A model generated the notes under the pieces. It was not told the origin of the DNA. It worked only from the letters and a program-made list of their open reading frames with translations, and ran no database searches. Both the position numbers and the translations under genes were made by a program. Positions 1-13,171 of a DNA stretch of 64,000 nucleotides are shown piece by piece. Source of the DNA: Marisa cornuarietis (lineage: Eukaryota; Mollusca; Gastropoda; Architaenioglossa; Ampullariidae); contig SMMW01000042.1 in assembly GCA_004794655.1 (NCBI GenBank), forward strand, positions 2,723,501 through 2,787,500, in the 5' to 3' direction. The first letter of the stretch is position 1. Every line of letters begins with the position of its first letter.

Positions 1-2095
1 GCATTGCTTAATGATCAGAAAAGGATATTTATGTTTCAAAAGGATCAAATATTGAGAAGACAGCTGGTCACCTTTGTTCGTATGTGGAGGGCTGACTTAC
101 GTTCGTGTACATAGCTGTCTGTTGAGTGCAAACAACGACACTTTACTCCTCACTGTTACCGTATAATACATGATGCAAACGGTACTATTGATTGAGTCCT
201 GTATAGGATCCGTGCCTACTGTAAGCATTTTCTTGTCCAACAACATGTTGTTTCCCTCGAAAACTTCCAGTTTTTTAGTATTGTGCTTTCACAATGGTGA
301 CAAGTACAAATTCAACCATCACTACCATACTAGCAGTCTACACAGAACAGTCGTGAGCTTGTACTAAAAGACATGAGTGAGTATTATCAAATCTGATATT
401 TTCTTGTCAGTGTCGACAATCTTTGTGAAGACATCCAAAAATAAGTAAACAAAACAACGAAAATGTTTGTAAGGATGATAGGCGCTGTCCTTTAGCACTT
501 GGGGAAAGTAAGGCGTCAGGTCACTCAAGGGGGAAGATTTTAGGAGACGTGAAGAAAGACGTTGTTTCTTGTATAAAGACTTTACAACTCTAACCAAGCT
601 TGCAGCAGAAAACATGAAGAATACAGAAAAAGAAATTCCGCAGAAAAAATAGTGAAATAAGTCAATTTTTATGGTGCCATACAATGATAGAGATTCAGAA
701 GTAAAAATGGTCGTGCGTGAGCTGTTACAGATGCACTCAGTAAGTAACTATCATGTTATGTCCAGTCAATAAATCAATAAATGTACAATCGTCAATCAGC
801 CCGTCTTTCCCCTTTAAAGAACATACAGTATTGAGCTAATAAGGAATTGTTGCTTTCTTTTTTTATTTTCGTCCAGACATAAAAGTAGAGCAAACATAGA
901 TTGTTTTTATTGTTTTCCTTAAGGTTTCATTTTTCCATCCCAGATATACCCCATGATCATTATTAAAGGACAGAATAACTATAGAATTTATAAAATTATA
1001 AAAAAATAATAGTATTGCATAATGACGAAAGCTGTGCTGCAAGCTGATAGAGGAAACACGGACGTCTTTAGACTGTTGGATGCCACCAAGATAGTACAGT
1101 TCAGATTGTGAGATTTTGTGCAGCCCAGCGCGTTAACTGCAACCACTGGCAATTGAATTTCAAAACATTACTCACTTTCATCAGTCTTTGATCAGCAATA
1201 CTGACAGCTGCCAATTAGTCATCGGATATTATCGAGGTTTGAAAACGCAGGCACAGGGCAGAGAATTATCCTCGCAGGAGTCGTAAGTATGAATGATACC
1301 GAATGCAAGACGTTTCAACGATATAAGACAGTCTCGTTTTGAGAAGTAGTTATAAGAAAAAAATGAACCTTGACTCTACATACAAAGTAGTGTTACTTTG
1401 CGGCACGTGCCATTCAGTCTGGTCTTCTCTGACTGCATTATAGAAAAAAAAATTAAAACAATCAATAAACACCCAAGAAAATCAAATAGTATTATTAATA
1501 TTGAACTGTTATTTAAACTACTCAAATTTATATTAGTTTCTTATGAATCTTTTTTTGACGATAAAATATAAATACTAAACAAGTAAACCCTGTTTACATG
1601 ATTATGTAATCGGACTATTGTAATAAAACATCAACATCATAGTAACAGCAATCGGCAGTCCACACCCTTGCTTGTAACACAAGTAACCAAAGACAATACA
1701 CAAAGCCTGTAACATTACGGAAGATGCTTAGAGCTGATTAGCCCTAGAGAGGTCCCCCAAATTCCGTATTTACATTCTATTAGCCAAGATATCCCACTTC
1801 GTCCAGGGTTGCTTTCTGCTGCTGAGTCTTTCACCCGTTATTCTATTGTCAACTTTCAATCTGTCACTGCATCAGAGTAGCAAAATCGCGAAACACTTGC
1901 ACTCATCATGCCCCCTAACGTGACGGGATGACAGCAAAGTATTGAGTGAAAAATAATGCTAGTGACGCTTTCACTTCCCGATATCACCACCCCCCTCCCC
2001 CAACAACTTTGTCGAAATACATTTCCGAAGTCGAAGCGAATGTTTCTGCCAAATTTGATAAGGATTGGACAAACGGTGTGGGTGTGGACACAGCA
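1..2095. other. AT-rich intergenic DNA, no gene seen
   Basis: No open frame here resembles a known protein. The sequence is AT-rich with short A/T runs, and I see no tandem repeat or recognisable mobile element in it. Confidence 0.5.
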
Positions 2096-2097
2096 AC

Positions 2098-2590
2098 ATA
2101 ATAATAATAATGGGAACTTATAGTGCGCAGAATCACGAATAAGATGGATCGCACTCTCTGCGCAGAACAATTTGAGAAAAAGAAACATAACAACCAATTG
2201 ACAATGAGGTACACATCGGGACACTGAACAACATAAAGATGAGGTACAAGTCAGGAATAGTACTTTGTAAAAAGATATGTTTTAAGAGAGCGTTTGAATG
2301 CGGCCTTGGAAGTTGAGTGGCGAATGTGGTGTGGAAGAGAGGTCCACTGCTGAGCAGCACTGAGGGAGAACATCCGTTGTCCGTATGTGACTGTTTTAGT
2401 GATAGGGAAGGATAAAATGCGGGAGTCAGATGAGGATCGAAGGTCTCGGGCAGGAGTTTTGACAGACAAGATTTCGTTGAAGTAGCTGGGGGAGTGACTT
2501 TCGAAGAAACCATAGCAGAGAGTTGAAAGCTTGTAGTCTATTCTAGCTTTAACTGGTATCCAATGAAGAGAGCGAAGCAGTGGTGACATT
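2098..2590 (-). mobile_element. CR1/L2-like LINE, 3' end (reverse transcriptase C-terminus plus 3' UTR)
   Basis: The minus strand reads LHWIPVKARIDYKLSTLCY, then SSSDSRI, TYGQRMFSLSAAQQW and a final KAAFKRSLKTYLF. This is the post-RT tail typical of CR1/L2-type non-LTR retrotransposons. The element is truncated at its 5' side near 2,590. It ends in a roughly 170-bp 3' UTR and a short (TAA)n tail at 2,098-2,110. The same 3' UTR occurs in the opposite orientation at 62,660-62,885. The C-terminal frame of about 110 codons is unbroken, so the insertion is fairly young. Confidence 0.85.
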
Positions 2591-3600
2591 CAAAATTATT
2601 TAAGTTTTTTTCTGACTTCATCACTTTAATCATCCAGCTCACGGCCAGCTAGGTTAGACTGGCTGAAAACCCTGTCGTACTGGCTACAGACATGTTGAAA
2701 ACCTTGTTTTATGGGGTAGGCACCAGGTGCACAGTCGTAGTGGCTGGATGCTAACGTACTGCAGTCAGCTAAAATGTTTATGACATGTGATATATGAAAT
2801 CAGGTCAGATTATTGCTAGGCTTAGCACTCAACCCCAGTCCTCTAGCTTAGTGTCTAGGCCGAGCAGTTGTGACTACTGTCTTTCGCCAAACAGTAGGCG
2901 GCCCACAGCGCTTCTCTCGCCGCCTAAATGGCTAGAGGCGGATTCGGAGGCTTCCACTAAACTGACTGAAATATGTAGTAAAGCGGCTAGTCAGCCTGAA
3001 TGGCTCAACTTTGGAGAAGTGTGTCATCGCAACAACCTCGGTACCGAGAAGTTTATGGGGCTATTGCTCGAGTAACATTAAACAAAAGTCTTAGACTGCA
3101 GACAGAGGGGTTTGTGAGACATCGGGAAGTAAGGGTTTGAATGTGCTCCACAGAACAACTCACCCCACAGCTGATCTGCTATTCACGTGCACTAGCAAGC
3201 AGCCGCACCTTCTTGTCTGTCTGCGCTGCGGTGCGTTGAGACAGCCTCCAAGAAACCCAGAGCAATGGAAAAAAAGAAATAATGCAGAAAAACATAAGGA
3301 TATACATTTGTACATTTTTTGTACACAAAATACACTTACAGTACACGAAAGATAATTTATTTCTCAGTCTTTAAAACACGCTCTGAGTTTTTTTCTTTTG
3401 TTTTCAACACTTACCACTGATCTGCTGAAAGATACGGAATGTATATTTAAATTAGAAATTGATATCCAAATCGCAGTTTGGGTGTGACTGTTCCTTCTAA
3501 ACCTTTTACAAAATAGTTCTTAATAAACGTTGCTTAAGTGCGTATGACCTTGAAATTTTTTTTATCTTATTGAACTCCATATATGGTTTATCTTGTCTAA
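2591..3600. other. Intergenic, no gene seen
   Basis: Only short incidental frames occur here. None resembles a known protein, and I see no repeat structure. Confidence 0.4.
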
Positions 3601-4660
3601 CAGTTGACTCTACCGTTAAAAATTCACTTTAAATCTGTCTCCGGTAAGACAGTACAAGGTAGAATTTACCACATGTTATTTCAGAGAATGAATCCGTTAC
3701 GAATTCACGAATCCCAGACACTTAATCCCCAGACACTTAATCCCCGACACTTAATCCCCTAGACATTTAATCCCCAGACACTTAATCCTCAAAATGAAAT
3801 TTCAACTCAAGAAATTATGAAGTGAATGAAAAATTTAATTGTGAACTAAATGAAATATTTAATTCAAATTCAAATAATTATTTTCATGTAAACATCAAAA
3901 TACGTTTGACAATTAAAATAATACTTAACTTCAACATTTATAACATTGGGGGCATTTTTGAGGATTAAGTGTCTGGGGATTAAGTGTCTAGGAGATTAAG
4001 TGTCGGGGATTAAGTGTATGGGGATTAAGTGTCCGGTCACCCGAATTCACAATCACCAAGTCAAGGTTATTATTAAGAAGAAATGTGTTGATGGGACCGT
4101 GCACAAGAACTGGAACGGTAAAAACGAAGGCGGCGATGGACAAGGCAGTCACAAGAAATATCATATATGAGGCTTTCCTCTCAGCACCTGGTAGTGATTG
4201 GTCGCAAGTCTCTTGGGGGCATTTTTTAAAAACCGATATCATCAGGAAGCGCACAATGATCATTTAAAAACAACCAGTAACGTAAACAGGGCATGGTACC
4301 CCAGGACCAGATCGACTGACGACAGCACATAGCCCATGAAAAAAGATGTCAAAGTCATTCCTGAACTTGCAGACGGAAGAGATCTTCTCGAGACCATGTG
4401 AGAGAGGGTGCTGCAAAGCTGATTGAAATGTGAGAGTACAGAAGGAAAAGCATCAGTGTTGTCACAGAGATGGCGACGAATGAACACTTGGGAGTGCAGA
4501 GAATGCTGAGATCACTGTAACTGTTCTCCGTGACATAAATTTCATCTTTTTTTATCTTACAAAAAGCAGAGTAGAATCGTGGGAGAAAGCAGTCAAACAG
4601 GGGTAACACTAACACTAGACCTCAAGATGACTGTCAGCAACAGGAAAATAGCCTGGATAT
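3600..4660 (-). pseudogene. Decayed class A (rhodopsin-like) peptide-type GPCR, TM4 to TM7
   Basis: Reading the minus strand downward from 4,660: a TM4-like stretch begins LCTPKCSFVAISVTTLMLFL (about 4,520-4,440). A TM5-like stretch FFMGYVLSSVDLVLGYHALF follows in another frame and joins IIVRFLMISVFKK. Next come a loop 3 with ERKASYM and a TM6-like FLVTALSIAAFVFTVPVLVHG (about 4,165-4,100). A TM7-like HVVNSTLYCLTGDRFK lies at about 3,680-3,625, beyond an inserted MITE. The last motif fits the N..x(L/I)YCLTG.RF end of TM7 and helix 8 in invertebrate peptide receptors. Frameshifts and in-frame TAA codons show that it is dead. TM1-3 were not found. The ligand class cannot be told. Confidence 0.6.
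3709..4042. mobile_element. Fold-back MITE, hAT-like, with 8-bp TSD
   Basis: Two arms face each other. The left arm has about five copies of AGACACTTAATCCCC-type units (3,714-3,788); the right arm has the reverse complement GGGGATTAAGTGTC (3,958-4,036). They flank an AT-rich core of about 170 bp. GAATTCAC occurs directly on each side (3,701-3,708 and 4,043-4,050), an 8-bp duplication as made by hAT-type transposases. The element sits inside the decayed GPCR. Leaving out the element and one TSD copy puts the receptor back in a single frame, which fixes the boundaries. It has no coding capacity. The outermost few bases of the two ends do not match well. Confidence 0.75.
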
Positions 4661-7600
4661 CTGTCCTCTTTCAGCACAGCGTGATATAATTTGTCAGCAC
4701 AACACAGCTCAGTAATTAATTTTGTTTGCTTAATTGTTTGTGTTTTTGTCAAAATTCAAGCAAGGCAAACTTTATCTAGTAGTACAGATTTGTTTAAAAT
4801 TGTTATCCATTTAGTCTGGAAAGTGGCTGCTTCTGATGAAGATTTACTAGGTTTAATGGATAAATATGCACCCACACTGCACGCTACTTACAAGGTATTA
4901 AAATAAGAAAAAGAATGAAAATTAGTGCACAGTTCCACTTTTTGATATTTTAGGAAAAAGTCCACTATCACACATATGCACGCATATTGACTTACATTTC
5001 TCTACGCTTTACAAAAAGTGCCGATAAAAATTTGTTCATAAATAGAAAGCAAATCAATCAATAAAAAGAGAGAGAGAGAGTTACAAATGATGCAAGTCGT
5101 ACAACAAATATTCCTAAAACTGAACTTAAAATAAAGAAAGAATTCTAACCGATAAAAGGAAGAACAAATAAACTTGTTTCGAAAACGTAAATATGCTCGC
5201 ATCTTTTGATGTGTCAAAACTCTGGAACCCTTTTTCCATTGGAAAGGTGCTAAGTGTGAGGCATGCATCTGTAGCACGTATTTTTGTAGGAAATAGTAAC
5301 TTCAGATGAGTTCGGTTTGCATACTATTAATTACTGTTCTGTTGTATGATTTTATTGCATTCTTACGTTGTTGATTTTTTATGTGCTCTTGAGATCTGTT
5401 TCAATCTCTAAATTTTTATATTCATATTATTATTTAATCCGATCAGTTAATTCTTGCATGAGTGTTTGCCGCACTCACGTCTGTGTGATGTGCTATGAAG
5501 TTGATATTTTTCTCAATGAATGCTTTCGTGCTCACATTAAAGGTTGCCCCAGTTTATAACAGCTTTATGACTGTCTCTTTACAAAATACATAGAAAAGAT
5601 TGTAATAGAAAATATATGACTCACTTTCTTTTTATAAAATATGTAGAAAATATTGTTAACTTCGAAAATCTGCAGTGAAGACATCCGTAGTTTGTGCCGA
5701 AGAAAATTGGACTGGAACTATCTGCTCGCGCTTACTTTATGAAAAGGCTAATACTTTGCACCTACCACTAGCCACTCAGCACAATGTACTAAAAATGATG
5801 ACCTGACCCTCATTTCTGCCAAAAGCGGGAGAAGAAGCCGCGGCGACCCCATCCAAAGAACCACACATGAAGAAAAAGCATCCAAACCCCATAAAAACAT
5901 TGTGCGGGTCGATTGTCATACAATTAGGCAGCCTAAGAAGCCAGCGTATGCGGGAGGAATTTTAAAACCTTTCATTACCTTGACTTCATAGAAAGGGAAT
6001 CAAGTTAGCCATGCAATAGCTATCTTTTGAATGAAACGATCTGAAATGCATAGGAGACGCTTAACGAAGAAGAAGGTTACAGCGGGCATTGTGATGATGT
6101 TAGGACAGTGCAGTGGTATGAGGAAGGTGTATCGGTGTAAGGACATTGCAGTAATATAAGGGCACTTGAACAACACAACGAGACTGCAATGATAGAAGGT
6201 TACTGTAACAGGTATGACAACGTCAGGATCACTTTCAGGATGGAGAAAGACTGAAACGATGTAAGGTCAGCGTCAAGATTTAAGGACGTTGTGAAGATGT
6301 CGTGATAGCAACACACTCCGGTGTATGTGGTCATCCCAGGCTATTTCCCGAGTTTTCACGCAAAAAGGCGCAGAAAGAGAGACGCTTACGTGCTGCATGT
6401 TGATAATTGTTTTCTCCTGTCACTCCACCGTACGCTTCTACCTCTTGTTCTCCTAAATCTGTATTTGCTTTCGACCTTTTTGAAGTCAGTCAAGTTGGGT
6501 TTTCCAGGCTCTTTCCCCTCACTCTCCCTGTGTGAAACCATGTACTCAAAAGTACGCCATTGAGGTGTAGTCTTTTTTCTTTCTCAATGCAATCACCAAA
6601 TTTGATCACTGACCGAATGGTTGATAGGTGGGAGGATTTCTGTGTACACGTGTACGAGTTGTGTGGTTGAGAAACGGGTGCGTGAATAAATAGTGGAGAA
6701 CGAGAGTTCTCATACTTATTATCTGCATGGATTTTAGTTAGCATATTGAAAAAGAGACTTTAAAAAAAGCTGCAAGTTACACATTATACTAAAGTTAGAG
6801 CGTAATTTAAACTTTGAAGGCTAAACATCTAATCTTAGTATCCACGACTTGCAGAATGTCATGCAGTATCCAGCAGCTAGAGCGAAGTAGATTTGCAAGA
6901 GCCACGTTGCCGTGAAAGCAGCCAGGACCACGCAGTAGTTATAACAGCAGCAGGCGAGCTCTCATACTTTTTGATCGATTCCTGCACGATTCACCAAACT
7001 GAAGGACGTTTGTGTCCCTGGAAAGTGTGACTGACCTGATGACTGTTACATGACGACACCAGCATCCCGTTGGCATGCAACGTTTTCCATGTGACTGTGT
7101 AGTATTCTCATGCAACTCGTCGCCCAAAGCAATGTCGGCTACTCTGAGCACTTGAATAAGAGATTACCCATAGCGTAGAATTCTCATGCTAACTCCTCCA
7201 AAATGAATGGTCAAACACCCTCCATGCTCAAGACAGCAGTGAGCTTAGACAGGTTAACATCTAGGTAAGTAGACAACTAGGTAACGTAGATAACAAAGCT
7301 TGCTAACCATCAATTTACTTTTGGGCTTTTAACATCTTATAGACAGCAGTAGGTTAATTTGCTGTATCATCTCCTATACGTCTGACTAAAATATGCTGAA
7401 GTCACTAAACACATCTGCTAATTTTTGTTTGCACTTGTCATTAGCTTACCCGTAAGTTATAGCTAAAGCCCATCACATTCAACAGATCAGAAAGGGGAAA
7501 AAGGCGGTTGAAACTGACAGGCTTGAAGTAGTCAACAAATGTAGCATTTACACAGTCAAATATTTACCGCTACGAAGTAGTCGAGATTAATCCTCATTTA

Positions 7601-7679
7601 TAAAGTATCAAATATATATTGGACATACAAAATATCAAAAATGTGCTTCCATGTACAAAGGAAAATGACGTTCGCGTCA
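4661..7679. other. Intergenic, no gene seen
   Basis: About 3 kb with only short, compositionally incidental frames and a short (GA)n at about 5,068-5,080. No protein family or mobile element was recognised. Confidence 0.4.
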
Positions 7680-7955
7680 TAAGTGCAGTATAGGTATGAT
7701 ATGAGTGTGTTCACATGCAGTATAGCTCTGATATGACTGTTCACATGCAGTATAGCTCTGATATGACTGTGTTCATATGTGTTATAGGTCGGATATGACT
7801 GTGTTCACATTCAGTATAGCTCGGTTATGTTCACATCAATATGTTCACACGCAGTATGGCTATATCATGGCCGTGTTCATATGTAGTATAGCGCTGTCAT
7901 GACTGTGTCCATACACAGTATAGCTCTGCCATGACTGCGATCACATGCAGTATTA
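7680..7955. repeat. Degenerate minisatellite, unit about 35 bp
   Basis: About eight imperfect copies of a unit like CAGTATAGCTCTGATATGAC followed by TGTGTTCACATG. The copies drift in length and sequence. No coding capacity. Confidence 0.75.
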
Positions 7956-8489
7956 GTTCCGCGGAAGCTGACTACTGCAATACAATCGCAGGCATGGTTG
8001 GTTCTCACTCCGTCATTCAACCCCCCCCCCTTCCCCTCAAAAAAAAATCCACCCATATTCCAAGGGAAATAATCAGACTCTAGTGAGCCAGCGTGAAGTA
8101 GCCACAAGTGTGAGCACTCCACATTTTAGAGAGGCAGAGAGAAAGAGGAGGGCGAGAAAGCGCGTGCTGGCGCGTCAATCTGCGCCGTGGAAGGCGAGCG
8201 ACGACAGCTGCAGAAAGTGTTGTAGCAATCTCTACCACCGCCTGTCGCTGCATCATTCTACGTGGGCTCGTGCGGCGGTTACTTCACTTGTGAACACTTC
8301 ACACTTGCAAGTCCTGCTGTGTTATAGGTACTGGCTAATGCAGACTGCTAGATGAAAAGAAGACTGAAAGTAATAAAACAGTCATAATGATAAATAATCA
8401 ACAAAATTGCCTCCGCTGATAAGAAACCTAATACTGACTTTTGGAAATAAACAACTTTAGAGGAACTTTCCTTGATTAGGCGCACTTAC

Positions 8490-8686
8490 GAGTAACTTCG
8501 GTACAGACACTTCACATCTTCGGATTTGCTGTCTACAATCTTGTCGCCATCCGACGCAATGCACATGTTGGTGACTGCGCGCACTTGGGCTTGTGTCAAA
8601 GAGAGACGAGCAAGAAGCTCACAGCCAGAGAGCTGGACGTTCTGATTTCTCTGTCCAAGCCACAGGTACTCCAGCAAAGTACGGAC
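8490..8686 (-). pseudogene. Candidate orphan exon, WD40-like, family uncertain
   Basis: A minus-strand frame of 197 nt is bounded by a weak acceptor (ccttag) and a strong donor (GTAAGTGCG). It reads RTLLEYLWLGQRNQNVQLSG through VTNMCIASDGDKIVDSKSED. The segment ..NMCIASDGDKIV.. resembles one strand pair of a WD40 repeat. I found no partner exons on either side. It may be a relic or chance. Confidence 0.25.
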
Positions 8687-8689
8687 CTA

Positions 8690-10845
8690 AGGCCTGCTCT
8701 CTACCAAAGAGGTAAATGTTGCAGATATGAACTCCTTATTGAATCAAGATAAATATTGTCACTGACATACGCTGTTGTAGTTCGCAGCGCTCAACAACCT
8801 TTTCTTTGTTGTTCCTCGTGGAGAATTTACTGTTTGTGGCTTTCTATGTACTATTCACCCATAATAGTGAAGTCAGCTTCATGTTGAATCTCTTACACTA
8901 AAAGCATAGTTTGATACACTGTCTTGGTATTATTTATATTCGTTATATTCAGTCATCATTTTTGGCATTTTGAACGTCTATTAGCTGTTTCCCTGTGTTT
9001 ATTCTCATTTTTCTGACACTGTCAACGACTTTACTTCTTGTGTTGCTGTCCTCCAGTTTTGAGTCAATGTCTATTACTACCTACACCTGGATATTCAGTT
9101 CAGACAGGTAAGGTCAGGTATAGATTGTTCTTCTCGGTACTGGATTAGTTGTATTTATTTGACCTTTTCCTAAGAAGTGAAAAATAGACATGAACACACA
9201 AAAAACATGTATGCGACTATCACGGCCTGCATCTTTCGTGTTTTGAGAGCTTCAATGTACCTTAACAAATGTTTATTCACAGAAATACTTAGCACTGATT
9301 GTGGACACGCTATGCAATTGTTGGGTCCGAGCTCTACAGTGACAAGCATGCGCACCACTAACATGGTTAACATGTTGTGGAGAAAAAAAGACTGGTTTGT
9401 TATAACGGGAATAAGAACAATGAGCCACTTGAGCAGCTCAGCGATGTAGACTCGAAACTGATATTTTTGTTCCCTGTAATAGTCATTTCAGATGACTGCA
9501 GACAAATCTATCCATCATTGTTCCAAAAAGTTTTACTTCTAATGACTTTCGCGTCACTTGTGTACACGTGTACATGTAACAGTATTTTTACTTTCTGAGG
9601 CAGCCTGTTCGTTTGATGAAAATTACAAAATTAAGGCAGATATCTGGCTTTGTTCATTTGAATTGCGTGTATTATTAACACGACTACAGAATTATCTCGA
9701 AAACCACCGACGTTTCGCAAACAAAATGGCCGCCAGCGCCTGTGTGGATACTAATTTTGGCCCCACTAATGACGGTGCTTTCCGGTCCGTGTCTGGCCAA
9801 AGCTGTATCTGTCAATAGCAGAGCTCGGCACAGGCCCACAACTGCATGCACTTCCACGCTTTTAGGGCGGCTAGTAAAGGTTGTCGGTGATGGAGAAAAG
9901 GAACTTCAGACACTTTCCCTGATTGCACCATCCAGACGTTTGGGCAGACAGAACCCAAAGGCGGCATTTCCTCCAAAAAGCGATCGACTAGCACGTGCAG
10001 CCGAGCATACTGTGAGGAGACTATGTGGAACTAGCACTCCACGAAACTTACCTTTCTAGTGCCGTAGTTATGAAGCGAGGGCAATTGTTTCCCTGGGAAG
10101 TCAAGGAAAAGTGTTTTCTTTTCGTAGGTACAACGCAATCCCCAGACCCCCTGAGTGAATAATAATAATAATAATTTTTTTTCTTCCGTTTTGGGAGGCC
10201 ATCTGGCCAATATTAACTTTGGGCGGCTGTATATAAAGATAATTTCTTTTGTATTAAGGCTCTACAATATAATAAAACAAGATTTCGGTATTCTACATCG
10301 CGCATTCTGTTATATATAGAGAAATTTAAATGGGTACAGTACCCTTTAGGTTCTTTGCACACAATGTGAACCTTTAAAGGGTATGGGAATCGATGGTAGA
10401 AAAGTGGAATGTATCTGTTACGTAGAGGTTAATATTTAGGACATATTTAGAAAGTGGTACAGGTCTTCCACACAGCTCACATTTAGGATTAATACTAGTT
10501 CGGTTAAAACGAATGATAAACATTACCTCAAACATCTTAGAAGACACAATGCACGCCGGTGTTCATATACTAGCAACTGGTTTATATATGGTGCTCTAAG
10601 TCGGGGTGACAATCACAATATTCAGGAAAAGGAAAAGACAATAATGAACCGGACCGTTTTTAACGGAAACAATCCATGCATCTTTCTTTCTCGATGGTTA
10701 TGAACAAGGGAAGCGTACCAACCATCTTCATGTCCCGTATATATATATATACACACACAAAGCCATGATTACACAGTAATACTCTATCCTGACAGGCCCG
10801 TTTGAATCTGTCAGCCTTATCTTGCAACTACCTCGTTTGGTAGCA
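8690..10845. other. Intergenic, no gene seen
   Basis: Contains some longer frames (for example about 9,742-10,059 +) without recognisable domains, and a short (AAT)n at about 10,159-10,175. Nothing is supported as a gene. Confidence 0.35.
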
Positions 10846-10849
10846 TTGC

Positions 10850-11580
10850 ATTGGGTGTGTGTTTTCTGATGCACCAGTATTTTATAATTCATATAAATGA
10901 GCACATTAGAATAAAGAATCTGCCACATTCGCCTAAGGCAATGTCATATTTAACTTTATTGTCTATATTTAGAAATAACGCACAAACCTTTACCTGTACT
11001 TTCTCTCTATCCTCGCATTGTGTCCATCCGCAAATTTCAGACCCATATAGAAGAATAGGTTTTATCTTCATATCAAATATTTTGAAGATTGTGTTTGCTG
11101 GGGTGTTCTTTAATCTAAAATATAGTTTCCTGATTCCTGCAAAGGCTTTTAATGCTTTTCCAGATAAAACGTCTGTTCTTTAGCACACCAACTTGAGGTG
11201 AAGATAATACCTAAATATTTGTAACAAGGCTACGCAGTCATTTGCTTTTTAACGTAGTACCATTTTGACAATACTCGATAAAACCAGTATTTACTAATAT
11301 TTTTGTTTTATTCATGTTAACTGTAACATCGTTTGTTACAAAACATTTATAAACAATTTTATGTTATAGGCCTACAAGGGAGTCAGTAGTAATGACAATG
11401 TCATCAGCGTATATCGAGCGTGAGATGTCCAGTGGATCTGCAAAAACGTCAATACCACGTGCTCCACATAATGTTAAGTCTGACCAAAATTCAGATAGTA
11501 TAATACTGAACAAGAAAGGACTTAGTACACAACCTTGCTTTACTCCTGTCATAAATTCAAAATAGTCCGTCATTCTAGAT
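10850..11580 (-). mobile_element. Non-LTR retrotransposon fragment (reverse transcriptase), frameshifted
   Basis: From 11,573 downward the minus strand reads FMTGVKQGCVLSPFLFSI and SIYADDIVI, which are the RT fingers/palm motifs with the YADD catalytic box. It then gives NMNKTKILV, KIKPILLYGSEI and finally ALGECGRF near 10,920. The motif order is that of one LINE ORF2, but several frameshifts and stops break it. Clade was not assigned. Both ends are truncated. Confidence 0.85.
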
Positions 11581-11652
11581 TAGACTTTAAAAGCGGCTTT
11601 CACACTTGTATAATACTTTGTAGTGTTTTAAATTTTTGTCCCATGAACACCC

Positions 11653-11655
<3 letters not shown>

Positions 11656-11726
<71 letters not shown>
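11656..11726. repeat. Compound microsatellite (TG)22(AG)13
   Basis: Pure TG dinucleotides pass directly into AG dinucleotides. The HTHT/SLSL frames on the other strand are artefacts of this repeat. Confidence 0.95.
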
Positions 11727-11730
<4 letters not shown>

Positions 11731-11756
11731 AATGGGATGAAAAAAATAATTGATGT

Positions 11757-11826
11757 TTTTCATCAAATTAGCAGCTAAGGCTATATCCCGGCCCAGCAAG
11801 AGGCCCAGTAAACAGGTGCCATATGC
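11757..11826 (-). mobile_element. SINE fragment, 3' part (same family as 20,640-20,783)
   Basis: On the minus strand it reads GGCACCTGTTTACTGGGCC, then GGGATATAGCCTTAGCTGCT. This matches the tail of the SINE copy at 20.7 kb. Confidence 0.65.
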
Positions 11827-13144
11827 ATAGAAAATAGCGGCGTGCCTGAGATAAGATCTTACCCAGGACGCCCGATCATTGTTGTATTTATGACAAGCGT
11901 TGGAGCACCAGACCGCACAAGAAAGAAAGATTGCAATGCGTTCATTTCTCAAACTTCTGTCCGCTGCTGCCCTTTCCAGACCTGTCCACTGTCTCTCAGC
12001 CTGCACTTTTTTTTGTCTCGTAGTCATAAAGTGTAGCCAACTGTTTTTGGCGATTTCGTTGCGTACGTGTTGTCACATTGAAAGATGCAAGAAACGAAGA
12101 CGTGAAGACTTACTCGTGCACATTCCGCGGAGCATGTTGCTGAAATCCGTTCTTGTCATATAGAGCCAGTTGAACATTTGTCCTCGTCAATCATCTTATT
12201 GATTCCCCAGACCGCCCGAGAGCAGTTCAAATGCGTGTTCGTTTTCATCACATCGTTGTCGAAAGGCAAAAACTGGTTATTTAATTTCTTGAAAACAAAG
12301 TAATCCCTTCAACAGTCAGTAAAAGAGCAAACACGTTAGACTTAAAAATCTATTTGATTGTTAATTCAAGCGGCCATTAATCAAAGACGCGGATACCGGT
12401 AGCATGTTGAAAATTTTAACGTCCCTTACTCCCGGCTGGGGCGTAAATTATTTAGCCCTCTTTTGTCTGTGGAGGATAAAGCAACACATTTACGCTTAGA
12501 AAATGCAGTTTTGCGTGTTGAAGAGGCTCTTGTTAGGAAGCACGAAGACTTTGGAGTAGATATTTTAGGCTCTCACAATTTATCACCAGTCTTTGCCACA
12601 TGCAGGAAAGGCTTTCGTTTTCTTCTGTTTCCTTACAACCTGATCTTTAGCTCTTTGTTTACGCCATTAAGTATCCATCTTGTTCACCATCGATATTCCC
12701 AGTAACTTTAAGATTGTAACGTGGCCAAACTTAGGTCTAGATGGTGCTGCTGATGTCTTGAAGGGTGAAAGAATGCAGTGGACGATTAATGAATTTTGTT
12801 AGTCCCCTTGACTCAACGTGAGTAATAATAGATAATCTGTTGTTTGAATTCTGAGCATTAGTACATGCCTTTTTTGGAGACACAATACTTATCAAAAACC
12901 ATCTGCCTATCACAATGCTTTGATATTTCTAACTTCTTTCTTCCAAACTAGACCCATTTGCAATAGTTTAAGCGAGCCCCAATTGGACTAGACATTAACT
13001 ACTCTACCCACTAGTGTAACCTGTATCATGGAACGAAAGAAAGCAATAAACGACATTTAGTTTGACATCATGCTGTACAAAGTGTTTCCAAGCAGCTTGA
13101 GAAGCTTATTGTAGTTTATGATTAGAATGAACTAGAAACTTGCT
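11827..13144. other. Intergenic, no gene seen
   Basis: No domain was recognised. A plus frame at 12,463-12,705 has a charged, protein-like first half but no family match or splice context that I can see. Confidence 0.35.
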
Positions 13145-13171
13145 CTGTGTGTGTGTGTGTGTGTGTGTGTG
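13145..13171. repeat. (GT)n microsatellite
   Basis: About 13 GT dinucleotides followed by an imperfect GA run. Confidence 0.9.

Noticed and set aside
7680..7955. CRISPR-like regularly spaced repeats
   Set aside because: The units are contiguous and diverged, without unique spacers, and the DNA is animal. It is a minisatellite.
9742..10059. 105-codon plus-strand frame
   Set aside because: No recognised family, no splice sites in register, and a competing minus frame. Not supported as a gene.
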